Part shown: piece after piece, positions 1 to 8,691 of the stretch
How positions within the stretch are numbered: position 1 is the first letter of the stretch
Layout of the letters: each line of letters opens with the position of its first letter
Notes under the pieces: model-generated
The model's input: the letters and a program-made list of their open reading frames with translations, nothing else
The model's database searches: none
What the model was told of the DNA's origin: nothing
Source: CALLPQ01 sp964392325
GTDB taxonomy: Bacteria > Pseudomonadota > Alphaproteobacteria > Caulobacterales > Parvularculaceae
Assembly: GCA_964392325.1 (NCBI GenBank)
Contig: CAYMPJ010000018.1
Span: forward strand, 10,944 to 74,943
Direction: 5' to 3'
DNA length: 64,000 nucleotides
Made by a program: the position numbers and the translations under genes

Positions 1-319
1 ACGCCGCATAAAGAGAAACCCTAATCTGGGCAAAAAATTTACCGAAGGGGCCAAAATAGATCGACTCTTCGGGGGCAACTTCGCTGAAGGGCAACACCAC
101 ATAATTAAGCAATTGGTTAGAAAAAAAGAAACATCCTACAAAAGCGATAAAAATTGCAGCCACACAAATGATCAAACGGGTGCGCAATTCTGTAAGATGA
201 TCCAGTAAAGGCGCCGACGAGCCAGATAGCTCATCGTCTATATTTTCATCCTCACTCTTGGGGCGATCCATTTGATGCAAGCCCTTGCTAGCATTTTCCG
301 GTTTGAGGTCATTGGCCAT
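1..319 (-). CDS. tatC: Sec-independent protein translocase TatC (N-terminal part, cut by window edge)
   Basis: TatC is the polytopic receptor of the twin-arginine translocase, which exports folded proteins across the inner membrane. Only about 106 N-terminal residues are visible. After a charged, poorly conserved N-terminal extension of about 35 residues comes the family hallmark LLDHLTELRTRL (near residue 38), which precedes transmembrane helix 1 (a run rich in I, A, F, V and C), then the start of the first periplasmic loop. The ATG at 319 follows the tatB stop by 23 bases and has no rival nearby. It is the last visible gene of the order tatA-tatB-tatC, read leftward. Identity rests on the motif plus synteny; the rest of the gene lies outside the window. 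Confidence 0.93.
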   Translation of the reverse strand, partial: MANDLKPENASKGLHQMDRPKSEDENIDDELSGSSAPLLDHLTELRTRLIICVAAIFIAFVGCFFFSNQLLNYVVLPFSEVAPEESIYFGPFGKFFAQIRVSLYAA

Positions 320-342
320 ATTTGCAATTCTGCTCTAGCAAT

Positions 343-753
343 CTAGTGTTTTGAACGGTTTTTATGATCAACCTCTTGGAGGGAGCTATCATTTAGATCA
401 CTTGTAGATTTTTCAATCCCGTTTGTCTCGGCAACAGCTTCCCCGCCCGCTTCAAAGGTTTGATTGATTTCATCCTTAACCGGACGAAATGCCTCGTTCA
501 CCTCATCTTTAACATCATCTGTAATCTTGTTCAGGCGCATATCTTCGAGTTCTTTGCGCAATTCATCCATCTCGGTCTCGCGCGCCATCTCGTCAAAGGC
601 TGAAGTAAATTCACCCGCCATAGCGCGCGCCTTGGCAACAAAACGACCGCAGCTTTGCATGAGTTTGGGCAGGTCCTTCGGACCCACTACAATCAGCGCC
701 ACAATTGCAATGACAAGTAGCTCGATAAATCCAAATTGAGGTAACAAGCTCAT
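343..753 (-). CDS. tatB: Sec-independent translocase subunit TatB
   Basis: TatB forms the substrate receptor complex with TatC. The 136-residue product has the family layout: a short N terminus, one transmembrane helix (about residues 8-24, ending in VVGPKDLP), an amphipathic helix (about 28-50), and a long charged, acidic C-terminal domain. The GPKDLP motif after the membrane helix separates TatB from TatA, which has FGxxR there. It lies between tatA and tatC on the same strand. The gap to tatA is 126 bases and holds a small hairpin, so the two may not be made in equal amounts. Confidence 0.93.
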   Translation of the reverse strand: MSLLPQFGFIELLVIAIVALIVVGPKDLPKLMQSCGRFVAKARAMAGEFTSAFDEMARETEMDELRKELEDMRLNKITDDVKDEVNEAFRPVKDEINQTFEAGGEAVAETNGIEKSTSDLNDSSLQEVDHKNRSKH

Positions 754-814
754 GAGGGGTTGGCTTTAATTTAAGTTATGAAAGAACGTGTTTTCGTCTG
801 GAGCACACATATAT

Positions 815-831
815 CCCAAGTCCATCTTGGG
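815..831 (-). promoter_or_regulatory. Small hairpin between tatA and tatB
   Basis: A perfect 6-bp inverted repeat (CCCAAG, 5-base loop, CTTGGG) lies in the 126-base gap between tatA and tatB. No T-run follows it on the minus strand, so it is not a normal intrinsic terminator. It could act as an mRNA-stability or processing element that makes TatA more abundant than TatB, as is known in other bacteria; that role is inference. A further CCCAAG copy at 832-837 could pair alternatively. Confidence 0.25.
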
Positions 832-879
832 CCCAAGTCAGTGTAAAAGGAGGAGTAAGGCCGGGCTAATAGAGATAAA

Positions 880-1128
880 TTACTCCTTGTTAGCTTTTTC
901 GGCTTTTTCGGCTTGTTCTTTTGCTACTTCGTTTGGAGTTACATCAACGGCGTCTTCAGCGCGCTCCTCCAGGGATTTTTCCTTATCGTCATCCTTCAAG
1001 CCATTGCGGAAAGCTTTAAGGCCTTTGGCCATATCCCCCATAACCGATGAAATTCGGCCACCGCCACCAAATAGTAGCAGCGCAAGCACTAAGACGATTG
1101 CAATTTGCCAGGGACCAATAGCGCCCAT
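880..1128 (-). CDS. tatA: Sec-independent translocase subunit TatA
   Basis: TatA oligomerises to form the transport-active element of the Tat system. The 82-residue protein has a short N terminus, one transmembrane helix (about residues 6-20), the hinge FGGGGRI and an amphipathic helix containing MGDMAKGLKAFRNGL (about 30-44), followed by a short charged tail rich in E, A and K. This is a canonical TatA/E profile. The tail DNA contains near-repeats that give the EKAEKA pattern. It sits 108 bases downstream of scpB and upstream of tatB, the usual alphaproteobacterial order. Confidence 0.94.
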   Translation of the reverse strand: MGAIGPWQIAIVLVLALLLFGGGGRISSVMGDMAKGLKAFRNGLKDDDKEKSLEERAEDAVDVTPNEVAKEQAEKAEKANKE

Positions 1129-1236
1129 AACCAGGATTCCTTATGTATAAAACCTATCTATCAAACATAGTACCCACACAAAGGTTTCTCAATGTGAATT
1201 TCTATTTAATCCGAAAAATCAGGTTTTAGTGCGAAA

Positions 1237-2217
1237 TTAGCTTTCTTCGGCTTCTTCGAGGTCATGGGTACCAAACCCAAAATCCACTAATTCTTCGTCT
1301 TCGAGGTCATCGTCTTCATCATTCGAAGCTTCTGGGGTATCGCTTTGGGAGCCCTCATCAAGGAAATCCTGAGAAAACTCCGCTGCGTCCTCATCATCAT
1401 AATCTTCCTCATCCTCGCTATCCCGAGGCGTTGGTACCTGAAAATCAGGAGGAAGCCGAGCCTCCAGCAAACCTGCTGCCTTCAGGTCGGCCATGCCCGG
1501 TAGATCCCCTAATCCCGCAAGACTAAAATGCTCTAGAAAGTCCTGACTGGTACCATAGAGAACAGGTCGGCCAGGAACGTCTTTACGGCGCCCACGCAAG
1601 CGCACCCAGCCAATTTCCATAAGCTGATCAAGCGATCCACGGGAGACGGCAACACCGCGTACATCTTCTATGTCGGCCCGTGTACACGGCTGGTGATAAG
1701 CAATGATGGCCAAAGTCTCAAGGGCTGCACGCGAGAGTTTACGCTGCTCTACCCGCTCCTTTTGAAGAATATGAGCAACATCAGGAGCGGTAACAAATCT
1801 CCATTTTTTCTCTATTTTGGAAAGATTTACTCCGCGACTTTCATATTGCACCTGAACCAATTTCATAATCGCTGCAATATCTGCCCCCTCAGGCAAGCGA
1901 TCTGCAATCGATTTCTCATCGAGAGGTTCAACTGCGGCAAACAAAAGAGCCTCGGCCATGCGCACATGCTCGGCCATCTGGTTGGCTGTCCAGACATCGT
2001 CCTCTCCATCGCTGACGCCCTTTTCGGAGTTATCAGCGCCTTCCCCCTCTTCATCTTCAAGCTCGGATGTTGGCGAGGCCTCTTCTTCCTGATCCTGCTG
2101 CATTATATCCCCATCGTCTGAAATTAGCTCGTCACGCAAAGCTTCCTGAACGCCGTGGGCATCTAGATCATCAAAATTACGCCCTTCGGCCATTTGGGGG
2201 TCGTCCTCAATCATCAT
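1237..2217 (-). CDS. scpB: Segregation and condensation protein B
   Basis: ScpB binds the ScpA kleisin and, with SMC, forms the bacterial condensin that compacts and segregates the chromosome. The two winged-helix domains are recognisable: an N-terminal region starting MAEHVRMAEALLFAA (about residue 80), then LAIIAYHQPCTRADIEDVRG and GRPVLYGTS (about 165-220). The 326-residue product is longer than usual because it carries an acidic, low-complexity N-terminal arm of about 75 residues and an acidic C-terminal tail of about 60 residues. I chose the ATG at 2217, which overlaps the scpA stop in a TGATG arrangement implying translational coupling; a TTG one codon upstream is less likely. Confidence 0.93.
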   Translation of the reverse strand: MMIEDDPQMAEGRNFDDLDAHGVQEALRDELISDDGDIMQQDQEEEASPTSELEDEEGEGADNSEKGVSDGEDDVWTANQMAEHVRMAEALLFAAVEPLDEKSIADRLPEGADIAAIMKLVQVQYESRGVNLSKIEKKWRFVTAPDVAHILQKERVEQRKLSRAALETLAIIAYHQPCTRADIEDVRGVAVSRGSLDQLMEIGWVRLRGRRKDVPGRPVLYGTSQDFLEHFSLAGLGDLPGMADLKAAGLLEARLPPDFQVPTPRDSEDEEDYDDEDAAEFSQDFLDEGSQSDTPEASNDEDDDLEDEELVDFGFGTHDLEEAEES

Positions 2218-3287
2218 CAAACCACTCTCTCACTATAAACATCATTATGGCTGGTCAAATCATCCGGGATGGGTTGGCCATTACTCGGGGCTTGGGGATC
2301 ATTGCTCTCATTTTTACCCTCTAAATCAGGTTTTGTGAGCTCATGAACGCGCCCCTCCCCTTCTTGTCCACCACCGCCAAAATTGCCGGAATCAGCGTCG
2401 TCCCTGTTGCGCACATAAATAGGCTCGAAGTGGCCCATCTGGCGCAAATCCATTTTTCCCTCTTTGGCAAACTCCAGAGCCGCGTGGAACGCACTCGCCA
2501 ATACAGAGCGCTCCGGAGCGTCAATATCTTGTAACGGCGACAACGCCCGAAGCTCCGACCATTCCGGAATCATACCTAAAATACGTGCAAGGCGTGCACG
2601 CGCATCTTCCAATGAAAAGACTTTAGGTTTTTCAATCAGATAATTTCGATCAACAGTTTGCACCCGTTGGGATGTATAAGCTTTGAGCAAATCGAATAGA
2701 TCCGCATGCCATTCCGGAGTTCGTGTAACCCTCACCCCTTCCGGGCTACCACGGGTAAAAACCTCTAAACCCAGCCGAGGGCGTTTAAACAAATCATCAG
2801 TTGCTTTACGCATAGCCTCTAATCGTTGAAGCTGGAATGCAAGACGAGCTGCCATTTCATCGGCAGTTGGTTCCTCGCCATTTTCTTCTAGTTTAGGAAG
2901 CAGCATTTTTGATTTGAGATAGGCTAGCCAAGAGGCCATCACCAGATAATCCGCTGCCAATTCCAGGTTTTGCTGTCGAGCAATCTCGATGAAGATCAAA
3001 TATTGCTCCACGAGAGCCATCATCGAGATTTTGCGGATATCGACCTTCTGGTTACGGGCCAGTTCCAATAAAACATCAAGCGGCCCCTCATACCCGTCAA
3101 GATTAACGACTAAAGCTTCAGGGTCAGTAATTGGCTCTCCTCGTATAGGATCATCAAAATCCGAAACAGTATCGTCTGCTTCAATAGTCTCGGCTGAGGG
3201 AGACACCTTTGAGCCAGAATCAGAGCCATCCACGCCCTCATTATCCTCAGGTCCTGTCTCGTCTATATCTTCCAAATCTTCACTCAT
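2217..3287 (-). CDS. scpA: Segregation and condensation protein A (kleisin)
   Basis: ScpA is the kleisin that bridges the SMC heads and binds ScpB. The N-terminal 50 residues or so are acidic and low complexity. The conserved core then starts with NLDGYEGPLDVLLELARNQK (from about residue 63) and VDIRKISM, which is the ScpA signature. A winged-helix C-terminal region follows near residue 250, then another charged tail. At 356 residues it is longer than the typical 250-290 because of these tails. Its stop codon overlaps the scpB start. The upstream nagZ gene common in related genomes is absent here. Confidence 0.93.
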   Translation of the reverse strand: MSEDLEDIDETGPEDNEGVDGSDSGSKVSPSAETIEADDTVSDFDDPIRGEPITDPEALVVNLDGYEGPLDVLLELARNQKVDIRKISMMALVEQYLIFIEIARQQNLELAADYLVMASWLAYLKSKMLLPKLEENGEEPTADEMAARLAFQLQRLEAMRKATDDLFKRPRLGLEVFTRGSPEGVRVTRTPEWHADLFDLLKAYTSQRVQTVDRNYLIEKPKVFSLEDARARLARILGMIPEWSELRALSPLQDIDAPERSVLASAFHAALEFAKEGKMDLRQMGHFEPIYVRNRDDADSGNFGGGGQEGEGRVHELTKPDLEGKNESNDPQAPSNGQPIPDDLTSHNDVYSERVV

Positions 3288-3668
3288 AGGATAACACTAG
3301 GCCCGATTCTAGTTGCCCGCCACGTGAAAAAATGCATATGGGGATAGTTTAAGCAGATGATTTACATGTCTTCTGGCCAAAATTTAAAAAATTGGCTCTA
3401 GGGGCCAGCATTTCTGACTTTAAAGTCGTTTCAGGGTATAATTTGTTCCAGCAGTAAGCCCTGATGGGGAAGACCCGAATTGGTGCTTTTTGGCCATAAC
3501 ACCTCATGTTGGCCGCACCAATTGGCTGCCTAATAAGGGCGAGACCTCAAGAGCTATTTTGATAATTCCGTCTCAAAATCAGGCCCAATGGTTCAATTTG
3601 CCTCAAACGCAAACCTTCCAAAGCGGGCCGATTTCCACAGATAATAGACAATTAATTCCTCAAATACC
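3288..3668. other. Gap between fumC and scpA, with an inverted repeat
   Basis: This 381-base stretch contains no open frame I would defend; an open frame on the plus strand running into fumC is an antisense shadow. Its notable feature is a 9-bp perfect inverted repeat (AATTGGTGC at 3478-3486, GCACCAATT at 3515-3523). GGCC words just inside it (3492-3495 and 3511-3514) could extend the stem with a bulge. A promoter for scpAB should lie here on the minus strand, but I cannot pick one with confidence. Confidence 0.4.
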
Positions 3669-5063
3669 CTATTTTGGGGTGATCATACTCTCCGGACGGA
3701 CGATTTTGTCGTATTCTTCAGGGGTTACAAACCCTAGGGCCACGGCCTCTTCGCGCAATGTTGTCCCGTTTTTATGGGCCGTTTTTGCAATCTTGGTCGC
3801 ATTGTCATACCCAATTGTGGGGGCAAGCGCGGTCACTAGCATTAAGGACCGTTCCATCAATGCCTTAATTTGTTCGTCATTTGCCTTGATGCCCGATACG
3901 CATTTCTCTGTGAACGATACACTAACGTCAGATAAAAGGCGGATAGACTGTAAAACGTTAAATGCAATAACCGGCTTGAACACGTTAAGTTCGAGGTGAC
4001 CTTGAGATCCGGCAAAACTTACCGTTGTATTATTACCCATCACTTGAACCGCAACCATAGTCATTGCCTCACATTGGGTAGGATTAACCTTCCCTGGCAT
4101 GATAGAAGAACCGGGTTCATTTTCAGGAAGAGAAATTTCCCCTAAACCAGAACGGGGTCCCGAGCCAAGAAGACGAATATCATTTGCGATCTTGAAAAGA
4201 GATACAGCAATTACGTTTAAAGTGCCGTGAGCTTCAACCATCGCATCATGCGTGCCCAATGCCTCAAATTTATTAGGGGCACTAACAAAAGGCAATTTTG
4301 TATAATTAGAAACCTCATTGGCAAATTTATCCGCAAAACCGAGTTTTGCATTAATCCCTGTACCTACTGCCGTGCCTCCTTGGGCCAATGCATATAATCG
4401 AGGTAGTGCGCCTTGGGCACGACTAATTGCATTTTCTACCATCGTCACATACCCGGAAAATTCCTGACCCAGTGTAAGCGGCGTCGCATCTTGTAAATGG
4501 GTACGTCCAATTTTGATGATATCAGCAAAGCTTTCTGCCTTATCGTTGAGCGCATTACGTAAGGTCTGCAATGCGGGCAAAAGGCGATGATGAATTTCCT
4601 CCGCCGCACTAATATGCATGGCAGTCGGGAATGTATCATTGGATGATTGACTGCGATTTACATGATCGTTGGGATGAACTGGTTTTTTTGAACCAATTTC
4701 TCCACCTAAAATTTCTATTGCCCGATTTGCCACCACCTCATTGGTGTTCATATTCGATTGGGTTCCAGACCCTGTTTGCCAGACAGAGAGCGGGAAATGG
4801 TCATTCATTTTTCCCTCGGCCACCTCCCCTGCGGCTTGAACTATGGCTTTTCCCAAATCGCTCTCCAGATTGTCCAAATCCATATTGGCGCGGGCAGCGG
4901 ACATTTTAACAATTCCAAGCGCCCTTACGAGTGGAGCTGGCATAGTTTCAGTACCAATATCAAAATTAATCAATGACCGCGCCGATTGCGCTCCGTAATA
5001 TTTGTCAACGGGCACTTCTAATGGACCAAAACTATCGGTTTCCGTACGGGTATTTTTCGACAT
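3669..5063 (-). CDS. fumC: Fumarate hydratase, class II
   Basis: Class II fumarase interconverts fumarate and malate in the TCA cycle as an iron-independent homotetramer. The 464-residue protein has the expected length and all superfamily signatures: GSGTQSNMN (98-106), HVNRSQSSNDTFPT (134-147), GRTHLQDATP (186-195, with the catalytic-region His189) and the lyase signature GSSIMPGKVN (318-327). The sequence matches FumC rather than argininosuccinate or adenylosuccinate lyase, and the N-terminal DSFGPLEVP is typical. It appears monocistronic, with 381 bases to scpA downstream and 153 bases of upstream non-coding sequence. Confidence 0.96.
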   Translation of the reverse strand: MSKNTRTETDSFGPLEVPVDKYYGAQSARSLINFDIGTETMPAPLVRALGIVKMSAARANMDLDNLESDLGKAIVQAAGEVAEGKMNDHFPLSVWQTGSGTQSNMNTNEVVANRAIEILGGEIGSKKPVHPNDHVNRSQSSNDTFPTAMHISAAEEIHHRLLPALQTLRNALNDKAESFADIIKIGRTHLQDATPLTLGQEFSGYVTMVENAISRAQGALPRLYALAQGGTAVGTGINAKLGFADKFANEVSNYTKLPFVSAPNKFEALGTHDAMVEAHGTLNVIAVSLFKIANDIRLLGSGPRSGLGEISLPENEPGSSIMPGKVNPTQCEAMTMVAVQVMGNNTTVSFAGSQGHLELNVFKPVIAFNVLQSIRLLSDVSVSFTEKCVSGIKANDEQIKALMERSLMLVTALAPTIGYDNATKIAKTAHKNGTTLREEAVALGFVTPEEYDKIVRPESMITPK

Positions 5064-5216
5064 GGGCTAATCCTGTATACTGGGTGAAATTGGCTCGCAT
5101 TTATCTACTCAAATCGCACCGATTACGCAAGGTTAGTGAACCAAGCCGACGCTCATTTCTTAGTGAAAACAACCAGAAATCATATATCTAAATGATCACC
5201 GCCTGATTTGCCTTCG

Positions 5217-6314
5217 TTAAGAACTGGTCTTTGATAACGCACCCATTATGAGGCGACTTAAACGCGATGAACCGATCAGATTTATCTGAGCCATCGGCAT
5301 ACGATCGACCATTATACGATCAAGTAACGGATGATCTGCTTGTGAACAAGAATCGAATTCTTGCAAGTCATCACCTTCCAGCATGGCCTTTATGACATCC
5401 AATAACACATGGACGCCTGGGGAATAGCGCGCATACTGCGTGTCATATACGGTTTTAAATCCTGCCAAATACTTGTTACGGCGTAGCTGAAACGCTAATG
5501 CGATCAATCTTTGATTCAGATAAAGGCCTCGGCATTCCACACAACCCTGTTCTGCACCAGTTGATATCACTTCTTTGAAGAGTTTTTTTTGTGCCTCAAT
5601 CAACGTTGGTGATAACCCGCTCTTTTCAGGACTTTTCCAGCTGGTTTTTTCCAAGGCAAAATAATCTTCAATGACCTCCTCATTGACGGGAACATCTCCG
5701 ATCGTGAGTGTCCCCATTTTCTCGAGATGACGTCTAGCCCTCCTCAGTGCGCCCCGCCGCTTTGGCGAAAGAGTTTTATCAATATACTCTTTATACGTAT
5801 TTTTATTATTAGAAAACTGGTTTAGGTAAGCACGATTATAAAGATTTTGTATAAAAATTTGATCCTTACCAAAACTCGCCTCTATAATTTCAACCATATC
5901 CGGGCCGTAGGGAAGCGCCAATAGCTGGAGAAAGCGCGCACCATCCGGTTTTGTTTCGATCCAATCGGCTAGGGAGTTAAAAAAGGGTTGCGACCATGAC
6001 TTTCTAATAAGGGGCGTTCCGTTAAAACAAAACGAATGTATAAATGCCTGATAATAGACGATTGGTGTTTTTCTATACCCCAATTTTCTTTGCACTGGTA
6101 AAAGCCCGACAAGAGCGCCTTCTTTTACAGACCGGGCAACCAATATTTTAACATTTTGTTTCTGATCAAATTGCTCAAGGGACGGTAACAAAAACCAGTC
6201 CTCAAAAAATGGATTTGGCCGAGCAGATAATTTCGCTAGCTCTTGCCATTCATTGCGAAAAGCAACATCAATCCCGGCTGGATCGATCAAAGAAATATCT
6301 ACAAGATCCGTCAT
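5217..6314 (-). CDS. GNAT-fold acyltransferase, BioF2/FemAB-like (Acetyltransf_6 type)
   Basis: The product resembles the CelD/BioF2-like branch of the GNAT superfamily, found in polysaccharide, lipid or peptidoglycan modification; no substrate can be inferred. Visible features are a central basic helix LSPKRRGALRRARR and the C-terminal core with EFDSCSQADHPLLDR, typical of this branch. No signal peptide is evident from the chosen start. The frame is open up to 6404, but that start lies only 5 bases from the divergent gene. I prefer the ATG at 6314 (MTDLVDIS, about 365 residues), where family-like sequence begins. The specific role is unknown. Confidence 0.75.
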   Translation of the reverse strand: MTDLVDISLIDPAGIDVAFRNEWQELAKLSARPNPFFEDWFLLPSLEQFDQKQNVKILVARSVKEGALVGLLPVQRKLGYRKTPIVYYQAFIHSFCFNGTPLIRKSWSQPFFNSLADWIETKPDGARFLQLLALPYGPDMVEIIEASFGKDQIFIQNLYNRAYLNQFSNNKNTYKEYIDKTLSPKRRGALRRARRHLEKMGTLTIGDVPVNEEVIEDYFALEKTSWKSPEKSGLSPTLIEAQKKLFKEVISTGAEQGCVECRGLYLNQRLIALAFQLRRNKYLAGFKTVYDTQYARYSPGVHVLLDVIKAMLEGDDLQEFDSCSQADHPLLDRIMVDRMPMAQINLIGSSRLSRLIMGALSKTSS

Positions 6315-6409
6315 ATCTATACGTTCAGCTCTGTCCGCTGCAGCAAAACACATATATAAAAATATGATATAATGCCTCGATAGGCGATTATAGCGATCGC
6401 CCATTTAAA

Positions 6410-7033
6410 ATGTATGAAGCCATGACCAATTCGTCCCCCAAAACAGATTCACTGGTTAACTCCCACTCGGCAAAGGATGCCCCCTTAAATGGCAGGCTTA
6501 TCGAACCAGACTGGTCACACCTCACTCAAATGGTGGCCCTCCATAGAGCTACGCAGTCCTTTCATCACCAGCATTACCCTTCCCTCTTTCCCGCGCCGGA
6601 CCCCGACGATAATCATCGTAGCTATTTTGGTAATTATCTCCCATTACCATCTCCGCTAGCGCGTTTTTTGAAATTGAAAAATCCACTAAGAAAGCGAACA
6701 GGTTTTGCTCTTGGCTGGGAAATTCAAGGTGTCCTCCATGCCTACCTTCTCTACAAAATAGAAAAACCCTCTGGTTTTACGCACACGCCAGAACGCTGGA
6801 CCATTAGGATCAATGATATTGGGGTATCGTCGGACTATCGAAAAAGCGGAATTGCCAGCGAGCTGATCAGCTTACTTTTCGAGCGCACCGCATCCTTGAG
6901 ACCCTGTAATTACTTTGCCAATGTCTATGATCAAAATGTCGCCTCGGCAGCATTATTCGAAAAGCTGGGCTTTAGAAACATTTCCGCACAATATCTTTTT
7001 CTTACTGAGACCCCACCGGCGGATAAAGAATGA
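6410..7033 (+). CDS. GNAT family N-acetyltransferase
   Basis: A predicted acetyl-CoA-dependent N-acetyltransferase of unknown substrate. The C-terminal half carries the GNAT core: a beta strand ending INDIGVSSDYRKSGIASEL (about residues 138-155), which contains the acetyl-CoA pyrophosphate-binding R/Q-x-x-G-x-G/A motif, and then the SAALFEKLGFR helix typical of motif B. The first 60 residues are not conserved-looking. Two in-frame ATGs (6410, 6422) are possible; neither has a strong ribosome-binding site. Its stop overlaps the start of the RusA-like gene in an ATGA arrangement, so the two are probably co-translated. Confidence 0.82.
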   Translation: MYEAMTNSSPKTDSLVNSHSAKDAPLNGRLIEPDWSHLTQMVALHRATQSFHHQHYPSLFPAPDPDDNHRSYFGNYLPLPSPLARFLKLKNPLRKRTGFALGWEIQGVLHAYLLYKIEKPSGFTHTPERWTIRINDIGVSSDYRKSGIASELISLLFERTASLRPCNYFANVYDQNVASAALFEKLGFRNISAQYLFLTETPPADKE

Positions 7034-7449
7034 CAGAACCCTCTTTCACACGCCCCTTTTCTGGGAAAGGAAAGGTTCAGATTGCCTCACGCGGAGAAGA
7101 AATTCTAATTCGTATTAATATCGCCACAACTCAAGCTCGCAAACTCAAAGCAGAAATACGGCAGTTCCTACGCAAAGAAGCTGCATTTATACGCCCACAT
7201 TTTGCACCATTTGATGTCCATATCTGGACCTCAGAATATGAAAATAAGTCCCATATGGATGTCGATAATATCGCCAAAGCCTGCTTGGATGCGCTAAATG
7301 GTGTCGTGTGGCGTGATGACCGTCAAGTAGTGAGGCTTACCTCTGAGAAATTTCAAGGTTCATGTCGATCAATTGTGATTAAGGCAACACCATTGCCCGG
7401 CGCGCCGGGGGAAATCCCCCTTGACGAGAGCCTCTTTGATCGGCACTGA
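7030..7449 (+). CDS. RusA-like endodeoxyribonuclease
   Basis: The 139-residue product matches the RusA Holliday-junction resolvase family. The acidic metal-binding cluster is present: Asp77 and Asp79 in HMDVDN, Lys83 in IAKACLDALNG, and Asp96/Asp97 in VWRDDRQV, the pattern needed for Mg-dependent cleavage. RusA proteins are mostly prophage-borne, yet no phage gene is seen nearby. The gene is coupled by a 4-base overlap to a GNAT acetyltransferase and is followed 29 bases later by an aminotransferase. Fold and catalytic residues are well supported; the cellular substrate is not known. Confidence 0.85.
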   Translation: MTEPSFTRPFSGKGKVQIASRGEEILIRINIATTQARKLKAEIRQFLRKEAAFIRPHFAPFDVHIWTSEYENKSHMDVDNIAKACLDALNGVVWRDDRQVVRLTSEKFQGSCRSIVIKATPLPGAPGEIPLDESLFDRH

Positions 7450-7478
7450 AACAGGATACAAGATGAAAGGTCCGCCTC

Positions 7479-8666
7479 ATGTTTGAAACCCTTGATGCAT
7501 TACCCGCTGATCCTATTTTAGGATTATCAACCGCTTACAAAAAAGACTCACGCCCCGAGAAAATTGATCTCGGCGTTGGTGTATTCAAAGACGAAACAGG
7601 CAACACGCCGATTATGCGCTCTGTAAAAGAAGCAGAAATTCTCTACCTTCGGGGTGAGACTACGAAAGTTTATACACCACCAGCAGGTTATCCGGGGTTC
7701 ATCAATGCTGTTGCTAATATGGTTTTCGGCCCTGAATTCGAGGGATTAAATCAGGGGAAAATTGCTGGCGTACTGACCCCAGGTGGTAGCGGGGCCTTAC
7801 GTCTTGGCGGGGAACTTATTTCAAGGCGAGGCGCAAAACGTGTGCTTATCGGCAGCCCAACATGGGGAAATCATATCCCACTTCTAAAGACAGCCGGCCT
7901 GACGATTGAGACAATGCCATATTACGATAAAGACAATGTCGAACTTTTATTCGGTGCCTTTTGCGACACGCTGCGCACCCTAGGCCCCGAAGACACTGTC
8001 CTGCTCCACGGGGCCTGCCATAACCCAAGTGGTCAGGATTTGAGTTCAGAACAGTGGGACATTGTTGCTGATATTGCCGCAGAACGTGGCTTTCTGCCCT
8101 TTATCGATACCGCTTATCACGGCCTTGCCAAAGGCATTGAAGAAGATCTTATCCCTATCAGACGCCTTGCCAACAAGGTACCAGAGATATTACTCGCTTA
8201 TTCCTGTTCCAAAAATTTCGGCCTCTATCGCGAGCGTACCGGCGCAATTATGTTACTCGCAAAATCAGACCGTGATGCATCCGCCGCGCAAAGTCATTTG
8301 GAAAATATCGCTCGGGTTACCTATTCCATGCCTCCGGCTCATGGCGGCGCCCTTGTCACCACTATTTTGGAATCTAATGAATTGACAAAATTGTGGCATG
8401 ACGAGCTCAACGCCATGCGCGAGAATGTTGCCGGTAAACGCCGCCAACTCGATCAATGCGCAAGCGCCAATGGACTTGGGAATTCTTTCAACTTTATCCC
8501 AACACAAAATGGCATGTTCTCGCTGTTACCGATCAAGCCTGATCAAGTTAAGACTTTAAAAAACGATTTTGGTATCTATATGACTTCTGGCGGACGTATT
8601 AACATTTGTGGATTTTCGTCGGAAAATATGGATAATTTTTGTAAAGCGTATAAATCGGTCCTGTAA
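7479..8666 (+). CDS. Aromatic/aspartate aminotransferase (class I, TyrB/AspC type)
   Basis: A PLP-dependent aminotransferase that moves amino groups between aspartate or aromatic amino acids and 2-oxoglutarate. The 395-residue length and opening (ADPILGLSTAYKKDSR, then IDLGVGVFKDETG) are typical of the AspC/TyrB subgroup I-alpha. LHGACHNPSGQDLS contains the cofactor-contacting Asn. SCSKNFGLYRERTGA contains the Schiff-base Lys245 and the following phosphate-binding Arg. AAAGG-like bases sit about 8 bases before the ATG. TyrA and HisC are encoded elsewhere in the window, so a role in tyrosine/phenylalanine formation is plausible but not proved over an aspartate role. Confidence 0.9.
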   Translation: MFETLDALPADPILGLSTAYKKDSRPEKIDLGVGVFKDETGNTPIMRSVKEAEILYLRGETTKVYTPPAGYPGFINAVANMVFGPEFEGLNQGKIAGVLTPGGSGALRLGGELISRRGAKRVLIGSPTWGNHIPLLKTAGLTIETMPYYDKDNVELLFGAFCDTLRTLGPEDTVLLHGACHNPSGQDLSSEQWDIVADIAAERGFLPFIDTAYHGLAKGIEEDLIPIRRLANKVPEILLAYSCSKNFGLYRERTGAIMLLAKSDRDASAAQSHLENIARVTYSMPPAHGGALVTTILESNELTKLWHDELNAMRENVAGKRRQLDQCASANGLGNSFNFIPTQNGMFSLLPIKPDQVKTLKNDFGIYMTSGGRINICGFSSENMDNFCKAYKSVL

Positions 8667-8691
8667 TGGATCAAAACCTTGGAGCACAATT

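Noticed and set aside
3490..3999. 169-codon plus-strand frame crossing the gap and the fumC 3' end
   Set aside because: More than half is antisense to fumC, and the rest has no recognisable domain or start signal.
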